Notes: generated by a model not told the origin, from the letters alone. Positions 51,132 through 59,747 are shown, counted from the first letter of the stretch. The stretch: DNA of 64,000 nucleotides from Paractinoplanes brasiliensis (GCF_004362215.1 NZ_SNWR01000001.1:3702001-3766000); one strand, 5' to 3'. Numbers and translations are program-made.

Positions 51132-52379
51132 ATGGGCATATCGACAGGCCTCTCAGTGGCCATTTCCGGCGCGGGCCTTTCCGGCCTCTGTCTCGCCCAA
51201 TACCTGATGCGCGCCGGCATCGACGTGCACGTCTACGAGCGAGATCCGGGTCCCTTCATCCGGCAGCAGGGCTACCGGATCATCCTCGACCGGCACGGAC
51301 TCGAGGCCCTGCAGGAAAGCCTGCCCCGTCCGCTGTATCGGCTGGCGCTGGCCACCGGCGACGAGCCCGGCGGGCACCTGCGCTTCACCGACAGACGGCT
51401 GCGGAACGCGTTCACCATCAACTTCAAGGACGAGCCCCACGCGACCCGGCAGGTCGACCGGCTGACCCTGCGCTCGATCCTCATGGCCGGGCTCGACGGG
51501 CGCATCCACTACAACAAGGCTGCCGTCGCGGTGGACGACCACGGCCGGGGCGGGTTGCGGCTGCGGTTCGGCGACGGTTCGGCCGTCGACGCGAGCGTCG
51601 TGGTGGGCGCGGACGGCGTCGGCTCGGCCCTGCGTGCGCAGCTCGCGCCGGACGCCCGTCCCGCGAACACTCCGATGGCGGGCGTCTACGGCCGATCTGC
51701 CCTGCGGCAGAACGGGGCCGGCGTCATCCCGGAATCGCTGCGGACGAGCGGGGTTCTGGCCATCGCCAACGAGCCGGGCCGGGCCTTCTTCTTCACCTCG
51801 ATGCGGTTCGGCGAGAGCCCGCAAGAGGCGTTCGCGCGCCTGGCCCCGGGCAGCTATGCGCCCATCGCCGACGACTACGTCATGTGGGGGTTGCTGTTGC
51901 AGCAGGAAGAAGTGCCCATGGGCGTACGGGGAAACCTGCTGGCGATGCGGGAACTGGCCGCCCGCCGGAGCGCCGACTTCCACCCGCTGATCCGCCGGCT
52001 GGTCGAGACGGCCGAGCTGGACGCCACCGTGCTCAACCTTTTCGCCACCGGCCGGCGTCCACGCCAGTGGGCGGTGCCGCGGGCGACTCTGATGGGCGAC
52101 GCCGTGCACGTCATGCCGCCGTTCGGTGCGCAGGGCGGCAACACCGCACTCCGCGACGCTGCTCTGCTCGGCCAGAGACTCGTCGAGGCCCGCCGCAACG
52201 GCACGTCGATCGAGGAGGCGATCGCCGACTATCAGGACGAGATGCTGCCGTACGCGTTCCGCGCCGTGGACACCGCTGCCGGGCTGATGCGCCGCCTCAC
52301 CGGGGGCGCGGCCGCACCGCACTGGGTGCTGACCCGCGTGTTACCTCGGCTGCACCGGGTCACCGTGCCGGAGGCATGA
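51132..52379 (+). CDS. FAD-dependent monooxygenase (PHBH-like)
   Basis: 415 residues. GAGLSGLCLAQYL binds ADP of FAD, GADGVGSALR is the DG motif and GDAVHVMPPFGAQGGN is the FAD ribityl motif, as in flavin hydroxylases of aromatic compounds or antibiotics (for example tetracycline or rifampicin modifying enzymes). Substrate unknown. The MarR-type gene overlaps by four bases, and the palindrome at the promoter points to a substrate-inducible two-gene operon. Confidence 0.88.
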   Translation: MGISTGLSVAISGAGLSGLCLAQYLMRAGIDVHVYERDPGPFIRQQGYRIILDRHGLEALQESLPRPLYRLALATGDEPGGHLRFTDRRLRNAFTINFKDEPHATRQVDRLTLRSILMAGLDGRIHYNKAAVAVDDHGRGGLRLRFGDGSAVDASVVVGADGVGSALRAQLAPDARPANTPMAGVYGRSALRQNGAGVIPESLRTSGVLAIANEPGRAFFFTSMRFGESPQEAFARLAPGSYAPIADDYVMWGLLLQQEEVPMGVRGNLLAMRELAARRSADFHPLIRRLVETAELDATVLNLFATGRRPRQWAVPRATLMGDAVHVMPPFGAQGGNTALRDAALLGQRLVEARRNGTSIEEAIADYQDEMLPYAFRAVDTAAGLMRRLTGGAAAPHWVLTRVLPRLHRVTVPEA

Positions 52380-52900
52380 TTGCGGGCATGCTCCACGAGC
52401 CGGCCCGTACGTCCGCGATCGCCGGCCTGATGCGCGCCGGACGGGAGACCTCGCGGCTGTCCGTGGTGTTCCGCTATGCCATCGCCAACCGGCTGGGCCT
52501 CACGGTGAGCGACCTGGAGTGCCTCGACTTCCTCGCGGACGTCGGATCGGCCACCGCCGGGCAGGTCGCCGAGCGCACCAACCTCACCACCGGCGCAGTG
52601 ACCAGCATGCTGCGCCGGCTCCAGCAGGCGGGATGGGTCACGGCCGAACGCGATCCGGCCGACCGGCGGCGGGTGATCGTCACTTTGCGGCCGGAGCGGG
52701 CCGCCGAACTGGAGAAGCCGTACGAGGGATTCGCCGAGCGCGCCGGCCGGCTCGTCGAGGGTTACAGCGCCGACGAGGTCGAGTTGCTGGTCCGGCACCA
52801 CGCCCGCCTGCAGGCGATGTATCTGGCCGAACTCGACAGGCTGAGTGGCGCGGACGCCGACGGCCCGGCGATCACGCCGGGCCGTACTGCGGATCAGTGA
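52376..52900 (+). CDS. MarR-family transcriptional regulator
   Basis: 174 residues with the MarR winged helix (ATAGQVAERTNLTTGAVTSM and the wing AERDPADRRRVIVTL). The ATG overlaps the stop of the monooxygenase gene (ATGA); an alternative Met lies four residues on. Likely repressor of the operon. Its stop codon abuts the stop of the convergent fasciclin gene. Confidence 0.88.
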   Translation: MIAGMLHEPARTSAIAGLMRAGRETSRLSVVFRYAIANRLGLTVSDLECLDFLADVGSATAGQVAERTNLTTGAVTSMLRRLQQAGWVTAERDPADRRRVIVTLRPERAAELEKPYEGFAERAGRLVEGYSADEVELLVRHHARLQAMYLAELDRLSGADADGPAITPGRTADQ

Positions 52901-53554
52901 TCAGGGAAGGTCGATCGGGCGCAGGACGCGGTCGATGCCGTGGGCGATCTGACGGTTGCCCTTGTTGATGTCGAAGCGGTTGACGCGCGGGTTGCGGTCG
53001 GTGCGGTCGGCGTCGATCAGCGCGATCCGCTTGTGCCAGCGCGGCCCGTACACGTCAACTTTGATCTTCGAGCCGGCCGCGGTCGCCAGCTTCGCTTTGT
53101 CGGACTTGAGGGCCGCCTTCTTGGTGACGGTGGCACCCGGAACGACGTGGTAGAGCAGCACCGACTCGACGGTGTCGATGCCGAGACCGGCCACCGCGGT
53201 GAACGCCTTCTTCTCGCCCGGCAGCCTCTTGGACTTGGTGATGTCCTTGACGAGCAGCTGGAACGCGCGGTCGTTGGGGAGGAAGGCGGTCAGGGCGGTC
53301 TTGCCGTCGGCGAGCACGGCGACCTTGCTCTTCGGCTTGGCCTTGAGCACGGCCTGCACGGCGGCCGTCAGGATGTCGTAGTCATGACCGTTGTGGTCGA
53401 AGCCGCTCTTGTCGGCGGTGAGCACCGCGGCGAGAGACTTGGTCTTGAGCGGCTTCTTGCCGGCGGCCTGCGCGGGCGCGGCACCCAAGGCGGAGGCGAC
53501 GAGCGCGGCTGTGACGACAGCGGCGGCCTGCTTGCCGAGACGGTTGAACCTCAT
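52901..53554 (-). CDS. Secreted fasciclin (FAS1) domain protein
   Basis: 217 residues. A signal peptide (KQAAAVVTAALVASALGAAP then AQA) is followed by one FAS1 domain with LTAFLPNDRAF, VESVLLYHVVPG and the end IAHGIDRVLRP. FAS1 domains mediate cell adhesion or surface attachment. A Lys-rich body is unusual for the family. Confidence 0.85.
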   Translation of the reverse strand: MRFNRLGKQAAAVVTAALVASALGAAPAQAAGKKPLKTKSLAAVLTADKSGFDHNGHDYDILTAAVQAVLKAKPKSKVAVLADGKTALTAFLPNDRAFQLLVKDITKSKRLPGEKKAFTAVAGLGIDTVESVLLYHVVPGATVTKKAALKSDKAKLATAAGSKIKVDVYGPRWHKRIALIDADRTDRNPRVNRFDINKGNRQIAHGIDRVLRPIDLP

Positions 53555-53746
53555 CTTCGAGCCTCTTTCCGATCTGTACGGGGTGTGGCTCCGACAGCCA
53601 CACCCGTACTTCGCTCGGCCCGCCCGGGATGGATGCAGTTCTCCGTGAGTGTCGCAGGTCACCCTGCAGTCGGCCTGGCAACCCGGGTGGATGAAACGGG
53701 GCGAAAGCCCATAAATAGGTGCTTAAGCAGATCTTACGGTGCTGTG

Positions 53747-54907
53747 GTGACTACCAATCAGGATCGTCGCGCCGGATGGTCTGTCGCTGTGGCCCTGGTG
53801 GGGCTGCTTGCGTTCACCGCCACCGCCGCGCACGCCCAACCGCGAACCACCTCCGCCGGGCAGGCCGACACCGCCCGCTCCCGCAGCGTCGTCCCGGGGG
53901 CGTCCGGCCAGATCGCCGTACGCCCGGACGGAAAAGTCTTCGCCACCGTGAGCAAGGAAACCGTCCGGCAGTGGAAGACGGCGAACGGTCACCGGGGCGG
54001 GCCCGTGCTCGCCGTCGACGCCGGGCCGATCAACTCCATCGCCTACAGCGCCGACGGGCAACTGCTGGCGGTGGCGGGCAACCGCGAAGTGTCGCTGTGG
54101 GACCCCACCACGGGGCAGCAGGCCCGGCCGCCGCTGACCGAGCACACCGGGCCGGTGCGGTCGGTGGCCTTCAGCCCGGCCGGGCTGCTGATGGCCACGG
54201 CCAGTGACGACGGATCCGTGCGGGTGTGGGACGCCACCACCGGGGACCTGCTGCGCACGCTGACCGGACACCCCGGCGGGGTACGGTTCGTCGTGTTCAG
54301 CCCGGACGGCGAGCGCCTGGCCAGTGCCGGCGCCGGCGACGACAACACCGTACGGCTGTGGTGGGCCGGCACCGGCCTGCCCATCGGCTCGCCGCTGCGG
54401 GTCACCCCGGGCCCGGTGTACGCCGTGACCTTCAACCCCACCGGGCGGCTCCTGGCAGCGTCCGGCGGCGGGAGGACCGTACGGGTATGGAACGCGGCCA
54501 CCGGTGCGCCCGTGGGTAAATCCCTCACCAGCAGCACCGCGCCCGTGTACGCCCTCACCTACAGCCGCGGCGGCAGGATGCTGGCCACCTCGTCGGGCGG
54601 GAACAACACCGTGCAGCTGTGGAACATGGCGACCCGTAAGGCGGCCACCGAGCCCCTCACCGGGCACACCGGCCCCGTACGGGCGATGCGGTTCGACCCG
54701 AGCGGAAAACTGCTGGTCACCGGCAGTGACGACGGGTCCGTACGGGTGTGGAACGCCACCACCGGAAACCAGAAGGGCAAGGCGCTGCTCGGGCACACCG
54801 GTGCGGTCTGGGCGGTTCGTGTCACGCCGGACGGCAAACGCCTGATCTCGGCCGGCGCCGACAACAAGGCCCGGATCTGGCGGATCAAAGCCAAACCGGC
54901 GGCCTGA
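53747..54907 (+). CDS. Secreted or anchored WD40-repeat protein
   Basis: 386 residues. An N-terminal hydrophobic segment (WSVAVALVGLLAFTATAAHA) is followed by seven WD repeats (for example GPVRSVAFSPAGLLMATASD ... SVRVWD) plus a weaker N-terminal one, a closed beta-propeller. No enzymatic motif. TACGGT (53735-53740) lies six bases before the GTG at 53747, supporting this leaderless start over 53744. Confidence 0.85.
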   Translation: MTTNQDRRAGWSVAVALVGLLAFTATAAHAQPRTTSAGQADTARSRSVVPGASGQIAVRPDGKVFATVSKETVRQWKTANGHRGGPVLAVDAGPINSIAYSADGQLLAVAGNREVSLWDPTTGQQARPPLTEHTGPVRSVAFSPAGLLMATASDDGSVRVWDATTGDLLRTLTGHPGGVRFVVFSPDGERLASAGAGDDNTVRLWWAGTGLPIGSPLRVTPGPVYAVTFNPTGRLLAASGGGRTVRVWNAATGAPVGKSLTSSTAPVYALTYSRGGRMLATSSGGNNTVQLWNMATRKAATEPLTGHTGPVRAMRFDPSGKLLVTGSDDGSVRVWNATTGNQKGKALLGHTGAVWAVRVTPDGKRLISAGADNKARIWRIKAKPAA

Positions 54908-54965
54908 CCTGGGAGCCCGCGCGCTGTTTCCCCGCAGCGCGCGGGCAGCTTCCCGGCCACGTTGA

Positions 54966-54971
54966 TAGGTT
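54966..54971 (+). promoter_or_regulatory. TAGGTT -10 box, leaderless
   Basis: Six bases before the GTG of the NYN-domain gene at 54978; no Shine-Dalgarno present. Confidence 0.5.
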
Positions 54972-54977
54972 GCCTGC

Positions 54978-56207
54978 GTGGGTCATGTCCGGGCAGCGCT
55001 CTACCTCGACTTCGACAACGTGTTCGGCGGGCTCTATCGGCTTGACCCGGAAGCGGCTGTCCAGTTCGCCAGCGACCCGGGCGGCTGGCTGCGCCGGATG
55101 TCCGTGACGGCCACGTCCGAGGCGCCCCGGCGGTGGCTGGTGCTGCGCTGCTACCTCAACCCGGCGGGCTGGGTGCACCACACCGACGCGGCCGGCGAGC
55201 AGACCCGGCTGTTCTTCTCCAAGTTCCGGCCGTGGTTCGTGCGGGCCGGTTTCGACGTGATCGACTGCCCGCGCTACAGCGGCACGAAAAACGCGGCCGA
55301 CATCCGCATCGTGGTGGACGCCGTCGACGCGTTGTCCGCCGACACCCGGTACGACGAATTCGTCATCGCGTCCGGTGACTCCGACATGACACCCCTGTTG
55401 CAGCGGCTGCGGCGCTCCGACCGCCGTACGATGATCGTCTCGCCGGCCGACGCAGCCGAGGCGTTCACGTCGATCGCCGATCACGTGCTCGACAGCCAGC
55501 AACTGCTGGAGCTGGTGCAGGGCGAACCGGTCGAGCTGGACGAGGAGTTCCCGGTCGACACCGCGCAGGGCGGGGAGGCGTACGAGACGTTCCGTGAGGT
55601 GGTGTCGGCCGAGTACACCGCCGCCACCGAGCCGCTGAACATGGCGTCCCTGGCCGCCCGGGTGCGAACCCAGCTCGGGCAGTCGATCACCGACAGCAAC
55701 TGGTTCGGGTTCGGCAGCTTCGCCCGCGCGGTGGCCGGTCTCAAACTGCCCGAACTGCGCATGTCACAGCTCTTCCTGTGGGACGAGACCCGCCACGACG
55801 CCCCCGAACCGGGCGCGACCACGGTGCAGGGTCCCGCCCAGCCCGAACCCGTCGAGCGTCTGGCCGCGCAGCTCGACCTGCCACGGCTGCCCCAGAAGTG
55901 GTGGCCGGCGATCTACGAGACGCTGGCGGCGTACGTGGAGTCGCACCGCTTCAACCTGACCCAGTGCACGAGCTGGTCCCGTGATCGGCTGCGTGACCAG
56001 GGAGTTCCGGTGAGCCGGGGAGCGGTCGCCTTCGTCGTACGCGGCTCGGCGTTCGGGGGCTGCCCGCTGTTCCGCCTGCCCCCGCCCACGGCGGCCGAGA
56101 TCGGGGCGGCCTTCGTCGACAACGTGCTCAGCCGCGCCGAGTCCATCGACATGACCTTCACCGACGAGGAAAGCACCACCGTACGGGGATGGCTCCTCGA
56201 CAAATAG
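54978..56207 (+). CDS. NYN-domain nuclease with LOTUS/OST-HTH domain
   Basis: 409 residues. Residues 1-170 are an NYN (PIN-like) domain with acidic residues in LYLDFDNV, KNAADIRIVVDAVD and ASGDSDMTPLL. OST-HTH/LOTUS-like modules follow: one at about 200-265 (SLAARVRTQLGQSITDSNWF) and probably a second at 295-370. NYN proteins are predicted RNases and LOTUS domains bind RNA or proteins, so an RNA-processing or defence role is possible. Monocistronic. Confidence 0.85.
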   Translation: MGHVRAALYLDFDNVFGGLYRLDPEAAVQFASDPGGWLRRMSVTATSEAPRRWLVLRCYLNPAGWVHHTDAAGEQTRLFFSKFRPWFVRAGFDVIDCPRYSGTKNAADIRIVVDAVDALSADTRYDEFVIASGDSDMTPLLQRLRRSDRRTMIVSPADAAEAFTSIADHVLDSQQLLELVQGEPVELDEEFPVDTAQGGEAYETFREVVSAEYTAATEPLNMASLAARVRTQLGQSITDSNWFGFGSFARAVAGLKLPELRMSQLFLWDETRHDAPEPGATTVQGPAQPEPVERLAAQLDLPRLPQKWWPAIYETLAAYVESHRFNLTQCTSWSRDRLRDQGVPVSRGAVAFVVRGSAFGGCPLFRLPPPTAAEIGAAFVDNVLSRAESIDMTFTDEESTTVRGWLLDK

Positions 56208-56224
56208 CACTTGGCCATCGTGAC

Positions 56225-56674
56225 CTAAGAACGAAGCCAGGGTTCAATCACGGCGACGGGCGCGAGGGGCAGGGCGGCGATCGGTCGCTCGACGGCATCG
56301 ATCTGATACCCGTCGTCCTCTTCGTAGATGCGCGCTCGTGTGCGTGCGCCGTGAGGATCCACCAGCCAGAACGCACTGGGCGGAAGCGGGATCTCTTTGT
56401 AGGCCACGACAGTCTTCAGCCGAGCGGCGAGAAATGCCACAGCGACTGTCGTCGGCGGCGTCTTCACGACCGCATCCGTGAAATAGATGTCGAGGTGCCA
56501 GGAGAGGTCGCCGATCAGCGGCGTCACGGTGCAGCTGACCGGCGCGGCCCAGTTGCGGTCATCCTGCCCGTCGTCGCCGATGTCGACCTCGCTTTCCGTG
56601 AGGTCGGTCAGGGCGGCGGCGAGTACTTCCCGGTTCAGCGCGCCGACCAGGTAGAAGATGTAGCCGTCGTTCAC
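56225..56674 (-). CDS. Putative immunity-type protein, 149 aa
   Basis: GTG start overlapping the preceding stop (GTGA). Small soluble protein with IFYLVGALNREVLAAALTDL and a C-terminal ARIYEEDDGYQIDAVERP. No recognised domain. Third gene of a tightly coupled cassette; polymorphic-toxin loci often end with one or two such genes. Function inferred from context only. Confidence 0.55.
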   Translation of the reverse strand: MNDGYIFYLVGALNREVLAAALTDLTESEVDIGDDGQDDRNWAAPVSCTVTPLIGDLSWHLDIYFTDAVVKTPPTTVAVAFLAARLKTVVAYKEIPLPPSAFWLVDPHGARTRARIYEEDDGYQIDAVERPIAALPLAPVAVIEPWLRS

Positions 56675-57126
56675 CACGTCTTCGCCCAGTCGGGTGGCGG
56701 GACGACCTTGAGGCCCGGCTCGCCGGGGATGGGCTCCAGCGCGTACAGGATGGTCAGGTCGTCGTTGTCGGGGTCCGTCATCACGCGGCCGAAGCTTCCG
56801 TCGGCGGCGACCAGGAACCAGTAGTCGGGTGCCGGGCTGCCCTCGTCGAGCAGCGCACGGGTGCGAGCGATCCGGCAGACGGCCTGGGCCAGCTCGAGCG
56901 GCGTCGCGCGGGTCAGCTCCTGAAGCTTCTCGCCGGCGGACAGCTCGTGACCGAATGGACCGTCCGCGGGGGTGATGAGGGCGACCGGCTGAGGGCCGGG
57001 GTGCGAGCTGAGTCGCTCGTAAGGACCTATGTAGACCAGCTCGGGCGTGATGTTGTAAACCGTGTGCAGCGCCTGGCGCAGCGCTTCGGCAGGGGTGCTG
57101 CTGTCGAAGTAGATGCCGTACGTCAT
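56671..57126 (-). CDS. Putative immunity-type protein, 151 aa
   Basis: ATG overlapping the stop of the toxin-like gene (ATGA). The sequence begins MTYGIYFDSSTPAEALRQAL and has YWFLVAADGSFGRVMTD. Soluble, no signal peptide and no recognised domain. Second in the cassette. It could be the cognate immunity protein or an unrelated small protein. Confidence 0.55.
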   Translation of the reverse strand: MTYGIYFDSSTPAEALRQALHTVYNITPELVYIGPYERLSSHPGPQPVALITPADGPFGHELSAGEKLQELTRATPLELAQAVCRIARTRALLDEGSPAPDYWFLVAADGSFGRVMTDPDNDDLTILYALEPIPGEPGLKVVPPPDWAKTW

Positions 57127-57749
57127 GCGCCACCTCGGTAGTTCTTGTGGTGTTGGAAGACCTCGAGGGCTATTGTCCAGTCCGCCTCGCTCACGCTCGG
57201 ATCTCGGCGTAAGGCTTCGCGGGTCGCGGCGATGTCCCCGTCGTTGCCGATCAAGTTCTTGAGGACCTTGTACGGGGAACGTTCGAGCCGGACGAAGCCC
57301 GGTCCTTCGATCGGGAAGGTCGTCCCCCCGGGCTCGACACCGTAGGTGCGGCCGTTGACCCGATATTGGTTGGTCACCGAATCCCACGTGCCGCGGCCCG
57401 CGGAGATGTCCGCCAGGTCGCCGGCGACATCGGTGCCGGGAAGCACGATGGTGTTCTTGTCCTTGCTGCGGCTGTTGAGCTTGACGCTGTTGAGGTTGTG
57501 GCGCAGCGCGTTGGGCGGTCGCAGCGGAGTGGTGGCCGCCGGCCCGCCCACCGCACCTGATCCGCCGACATTCGCCCGCGCTCGCGCGCCGAGGTGGCCG
57601 TCCTGGGCTTTGCCTGTTACCTGGGCCTGGGCGGCCGCGATGCTGGGGGCGTCACCGCCGTCGGGGCCGCCTGTGGTGTGGCGGCGGGGTGGGGGTGGGT
57701 CGCCGCCGTCGCCGCCGCCCGGGGAGTGGGGGCGGGGCCGGGCCGGCAT
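57123..57749 (-). CDS. Small toxin-like protein with Pro-rich N-terminus
   Basis: 208 residues. The first 75 are Pro/Gly/Ala-rich and flexible. The last 110 (IVLPGTDVAGDLADIS ... NQYRVNGRTYGVEPGG ... GFVRLERSPYKVLKNLIGND ... FQHHKNYRG) resemble a compact C-terminal toxin domain of polymorphic toxins, with a conserved NGRTYG strand and a terminal His-His. There is no signal peptide, WXG or RHS region, so it may be a free cassette left after loss of a carrier, or a stand-alone effector. The two following genes overlap by four bases each. Moderately sure it is a toxin. Confidence 0.55.
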   Translation of the reverse strand: MPARPRPHSPGGGDGGDPPPPRRHTTGGPDGGDAPSIAAAQAQVTGKAQDGHLGARARANVGGSGAVGGPAATTPLRPPNALRHNLNSVKLNSRSKDKNTIVLPGTDVAGDLADISAGRGTWDSVTNQYRVNGRTYGVEPGGTTFPIEGPGFVRLERSPYKVLKNLIGNDGDIAATREALRRDPSVSEADWTIALEVFQHHKNYRGGA

Positions 57750-57820
57750 CGCGGGTCCTCCGTGGAGTCGTGGGCGGTCCAGCGTCAGGTTAGCGAGCCC
57801 TGTCCAGCGTCAATGTCTAA

Positions 57821-57838
57821 AGTTTGTTTACAAAAACT
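57821..57838. promoter_or_regulatory. Operator-like palindrome upstream of the chitinase
   Basis: AGTTTGTTTACAAAAACT matches in seven of nine symmetric pairs and is markedly AT-rich against the background. TTGACC follows at 57840-57845. Sites of this form are used by sugar-responsive ROK or LacI regulators. It lies 80 bases before the chitinase start. Confidence 0.5.
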
Positions 57839-57916
57839 ATTGACCGGACCTGGCGACATTTGCTTTTGTCGATGTATCGCGCGCGCCCTCTGTCCCGGCG
57901 CTCGAAAGGTTCCGCC

Positions 57917-58990
57917 ATGAAGAGAAGACGTCTGGTGACGCTGCTGGCTGCGCTCGCCCTGGGTGTGGTCGGCGCGGTAGCGCCGATGACGGCATCCCAA
58001 GCGGCCGCCGCGTGCGTGACCCCCTACAACAACAGCGCCGTCTACACCGGCGGCATGACCGCGTCGTACAACGGCCGCAACTGGACCGCCAAGTGGTGGA
58101 CCCAGGGTGAGGCGCCGAGCACCGGCGGCTCGAACGTCTGGCAGGACAACGGCGCCTGTGACGGCAACAGCGGCGGTGGCGGCGGCACCCCCAACTGCAA
58201 CTACCCGAACTGGGTGGCCGGGCAGTACTACGCCGCGGGCGCGATCGTCCGCTACACCAACGGGCAGTACTACCAGGCCAGTCACGAGAACCCGGGGTAC
58301 GACCCGGTCATCAGCACCTGGTACTGGTCGCCCTACACCTGCAGCGGCGGCGGTGGTGGCGGCAACAACGGCGGCGGGTTCGTGGTCAGCGAGGCCCAGT
58401 TCAACTCGATGTTCCCGGGGCGGAACGGCTTCTACACGTACGCCGGCCTGGTCGACGCCATGCGGAAGTTCCCCGCCTTCGCCACGTCGGGCAGCGACAC
58501 CGTCAAGAAGCAGGAGGCCGCGGCCTTCCTGGCCAACGTCGGGCACGAGACCGGCGGCCTGGTCTACATCGACGAGATCAACCAGGCCAACTGGCCGCAC
58601 TACTGCGACTGGTCCCAGCCGTACGGGTGCCCGGCCGGTCAGTCGGCGTACCACGGTCGCGGGCCGATCCAGCTGAGCTGGAACTTCAACTATTACGCGG
58701 CGGGCAACGCGCTCGGCGTCGACCTGCTCAACAACCCGAACCTGGTCGCCACGAACTCGTCGATCTCGTGGCAGACCGGCCTCTGGTACTGGATGACCGG
58801 CACCGGCGCCGCTGGCACCACCTCGCACAACGCGATGGTCAACGGCAACGGGTTCGGCACCACGATCCGCGCCATCAACAGCATCGAGTGCAACGGCGCC
58901 AACCCGGCCCAGGTGCAGAGCCGGGTCAACAATTACACCCGGTTCGCCGGCCTCCTCGGCGTTCCCACGGGCGGCAACCTGACCTGCTGA
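57917..58990 (+). CDS. Secreted GH19 chitinase with two chitin-binding modules
   Basis: 357 residues. Signal peptide (residues 1-31, ending SQAAA). Two CBM5/12 modules follow: one at 32-85 with YNGRNWTAKWWTQGEAP and one at about 95-140 with YPNWVAGQYYAAGAIV. A Gly-rich linker leads to a GH19 domain (about 155-357). The catalytic Glu is in FLANVGHETGG, and YHGRGPIQLSWNFNYY lines the cleft. Degrades chitin outside the cell. AAAGG seven bases before the ATG. Full length. Confidence 0.93.
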   Translation: MKRRRLVTLLAALALGVVGAVAPMTASQAAAACVTPYNNSAVYTGGMTASYNGRNWTAKWWTQGEAPSTGGSNVWQDNGACDGNSGGGGGTPNCNYPNWVAGQYYAAGAIVRYTNGQYYQASHENPGYDPVISTWYWSPYTCSGGGGGGNNGGGFVVSEAQFNSMFPGRNGFYTYAGLVDAMRKFPAFATSGSDTVKKQEAAAFLANVGHETGGLVYIDEINQANWPHYCDWSQPYGCPAGQSAYHGRGPIQLSWNFNYYAAGNALGVDLLNNPNLVATNSSISWQTGLWYWMTGTGAAGTTSHNAMVNGNGFGTTIRAINSIECNGANPAQVQSRVNNYTRFAGLLGVPTGGNLTC

Positions 58991-59104
58991 CCACCCCCGG
59001 ATGGACGGTGCCGCCGGTAGTTCCGGGCCGGCGGCGCTCGCCCTTTTCTGACGTTTCGCGGTCATCCGGCGTCGCGGCTCGACCGGCGCGAGCGAGGCCG
59101 CCGA

Positions 59105-59239
59105 GAGAGCATCACCGGGGTGGCGCAGGCGGCCTGCCAGGTGACCTCGGGCGCCACCGAGACCCAGCAGACCGCCTCCGAGTTGGCGCGGACGGCCGCC
59201 GACCTGCAGGGCACGGTGGCGACGTGCCGTCTCAGCTGA
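59105..59239 (+). pseudogene. C-terminal remnant of a chemoreceptor (MCP)
   Basis: One plus-strand frame reads ESITGVAQAACQVTSGATET then QQTASELARTAADLQGTVA before a TGA. This is the end of a methyl-accepting chemotaxis protein signalling domain (glutamine and alanine heptads). No start and no upstream receptor sequence exist. It overlaps the end of the convergent membrane gene by eight bases. Confidence 0.6.
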
Positions 59240-59561
59240 GGATGTGCACGAGGCCGACCACGGTGGCCACCACGACGGCGGCCCGGAGCAGCCAGAAGGC
59301 GTGGTCGACGAGGAGCCGCAGGACCGGGACGGCGGTGGTCAGCACCGCGGCCAGGGTCAGGGCGCAGGCGGAGGAGTAGACGGTCAGTTCGGTGCGGGTG
59401 GCTTCCGCCGCGGGGACCGCCTCGGCGGTGGCGGCGAAGACGAGCAGGGCGATCGCGAACATCAGGCACCGAGCCAGGTCCCGACGCGGGTCGGGGCGGC
59501 GCCTGCGGGTGGCGGTCGGGTGAGTTCGGCCGGCTGTCAGTCGAGAGACCTCTAGGTTCAT
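59232..59561 (-). CDS. Three-helix membrane protein, unknown function
   Basis: 109 residues: a basic N-terminus (TATRRRRPDPRRD) and three hydrophobic segments (CLMFAIALLVFAATAEAV, SSACALTLAAVLTTAVPVL, AFWLLRAAVVVATVVGLVHI). No family recognised. Divergent from the XRE-GT operon, with TTCA palindromes in the gap, so they may share control. Confidence 0.6.
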   Translation of the reverse strand: MNLEVSRLTAGRTHPTATRRRRPDPRRDLARCLMFAIALLVFAATAEAVPAAEATRTELTVYSSACALTLAAVLTTAVPVLRLLVDHAFWLLRAAVVVATVVGLVHILS

Positions 59562-59571
59562 CTCGCGCCCC

Positions 59572-59597
59572 CTGAACTTCAGGAAACTTCAATGAAG
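59572..59597. promoter_or_regulatory. Paired TTCA palindromes next to the membrane gene
   Basis: CTGAACTTCAG (59572-59582) and CTTCAATGAAG (59587-59597) are 11-bp palindromes 10-36 bases before the minus-strand start. A third, CTGAAGTTCAG, is at 59721-59731 near the divergent gene. Confidence 0.6.
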
Positions 59598-59720
59598 GCC
59601 AGGCTATGTCAGAGGCGTGACGTGAATCCCCGTTCAATCACGTTCTCGGCACAGTTTGTACGGCGGGGAATTTCCCGTAGCGCAACGTTGTGGTCTGGAT
59701 CTAAACTTCGGCGGCGTTCC

Positions 59721-59731
59721 CTGAAGTTCAG
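59721..59731. promoter_or_regulatory. CTGAAGTTCAG palindrome before the XRE gene
   Basis: Perfect 11-bp palindrome 16 bases before the ATG of the XRE-sensor gene and followed by TGAAG, forming an overlapping second half-site. Probably the binding site of that XRE protein. Confidence 0.6.
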
Positions 59732-59747
59732 TGAAGGGTGCGACCTC

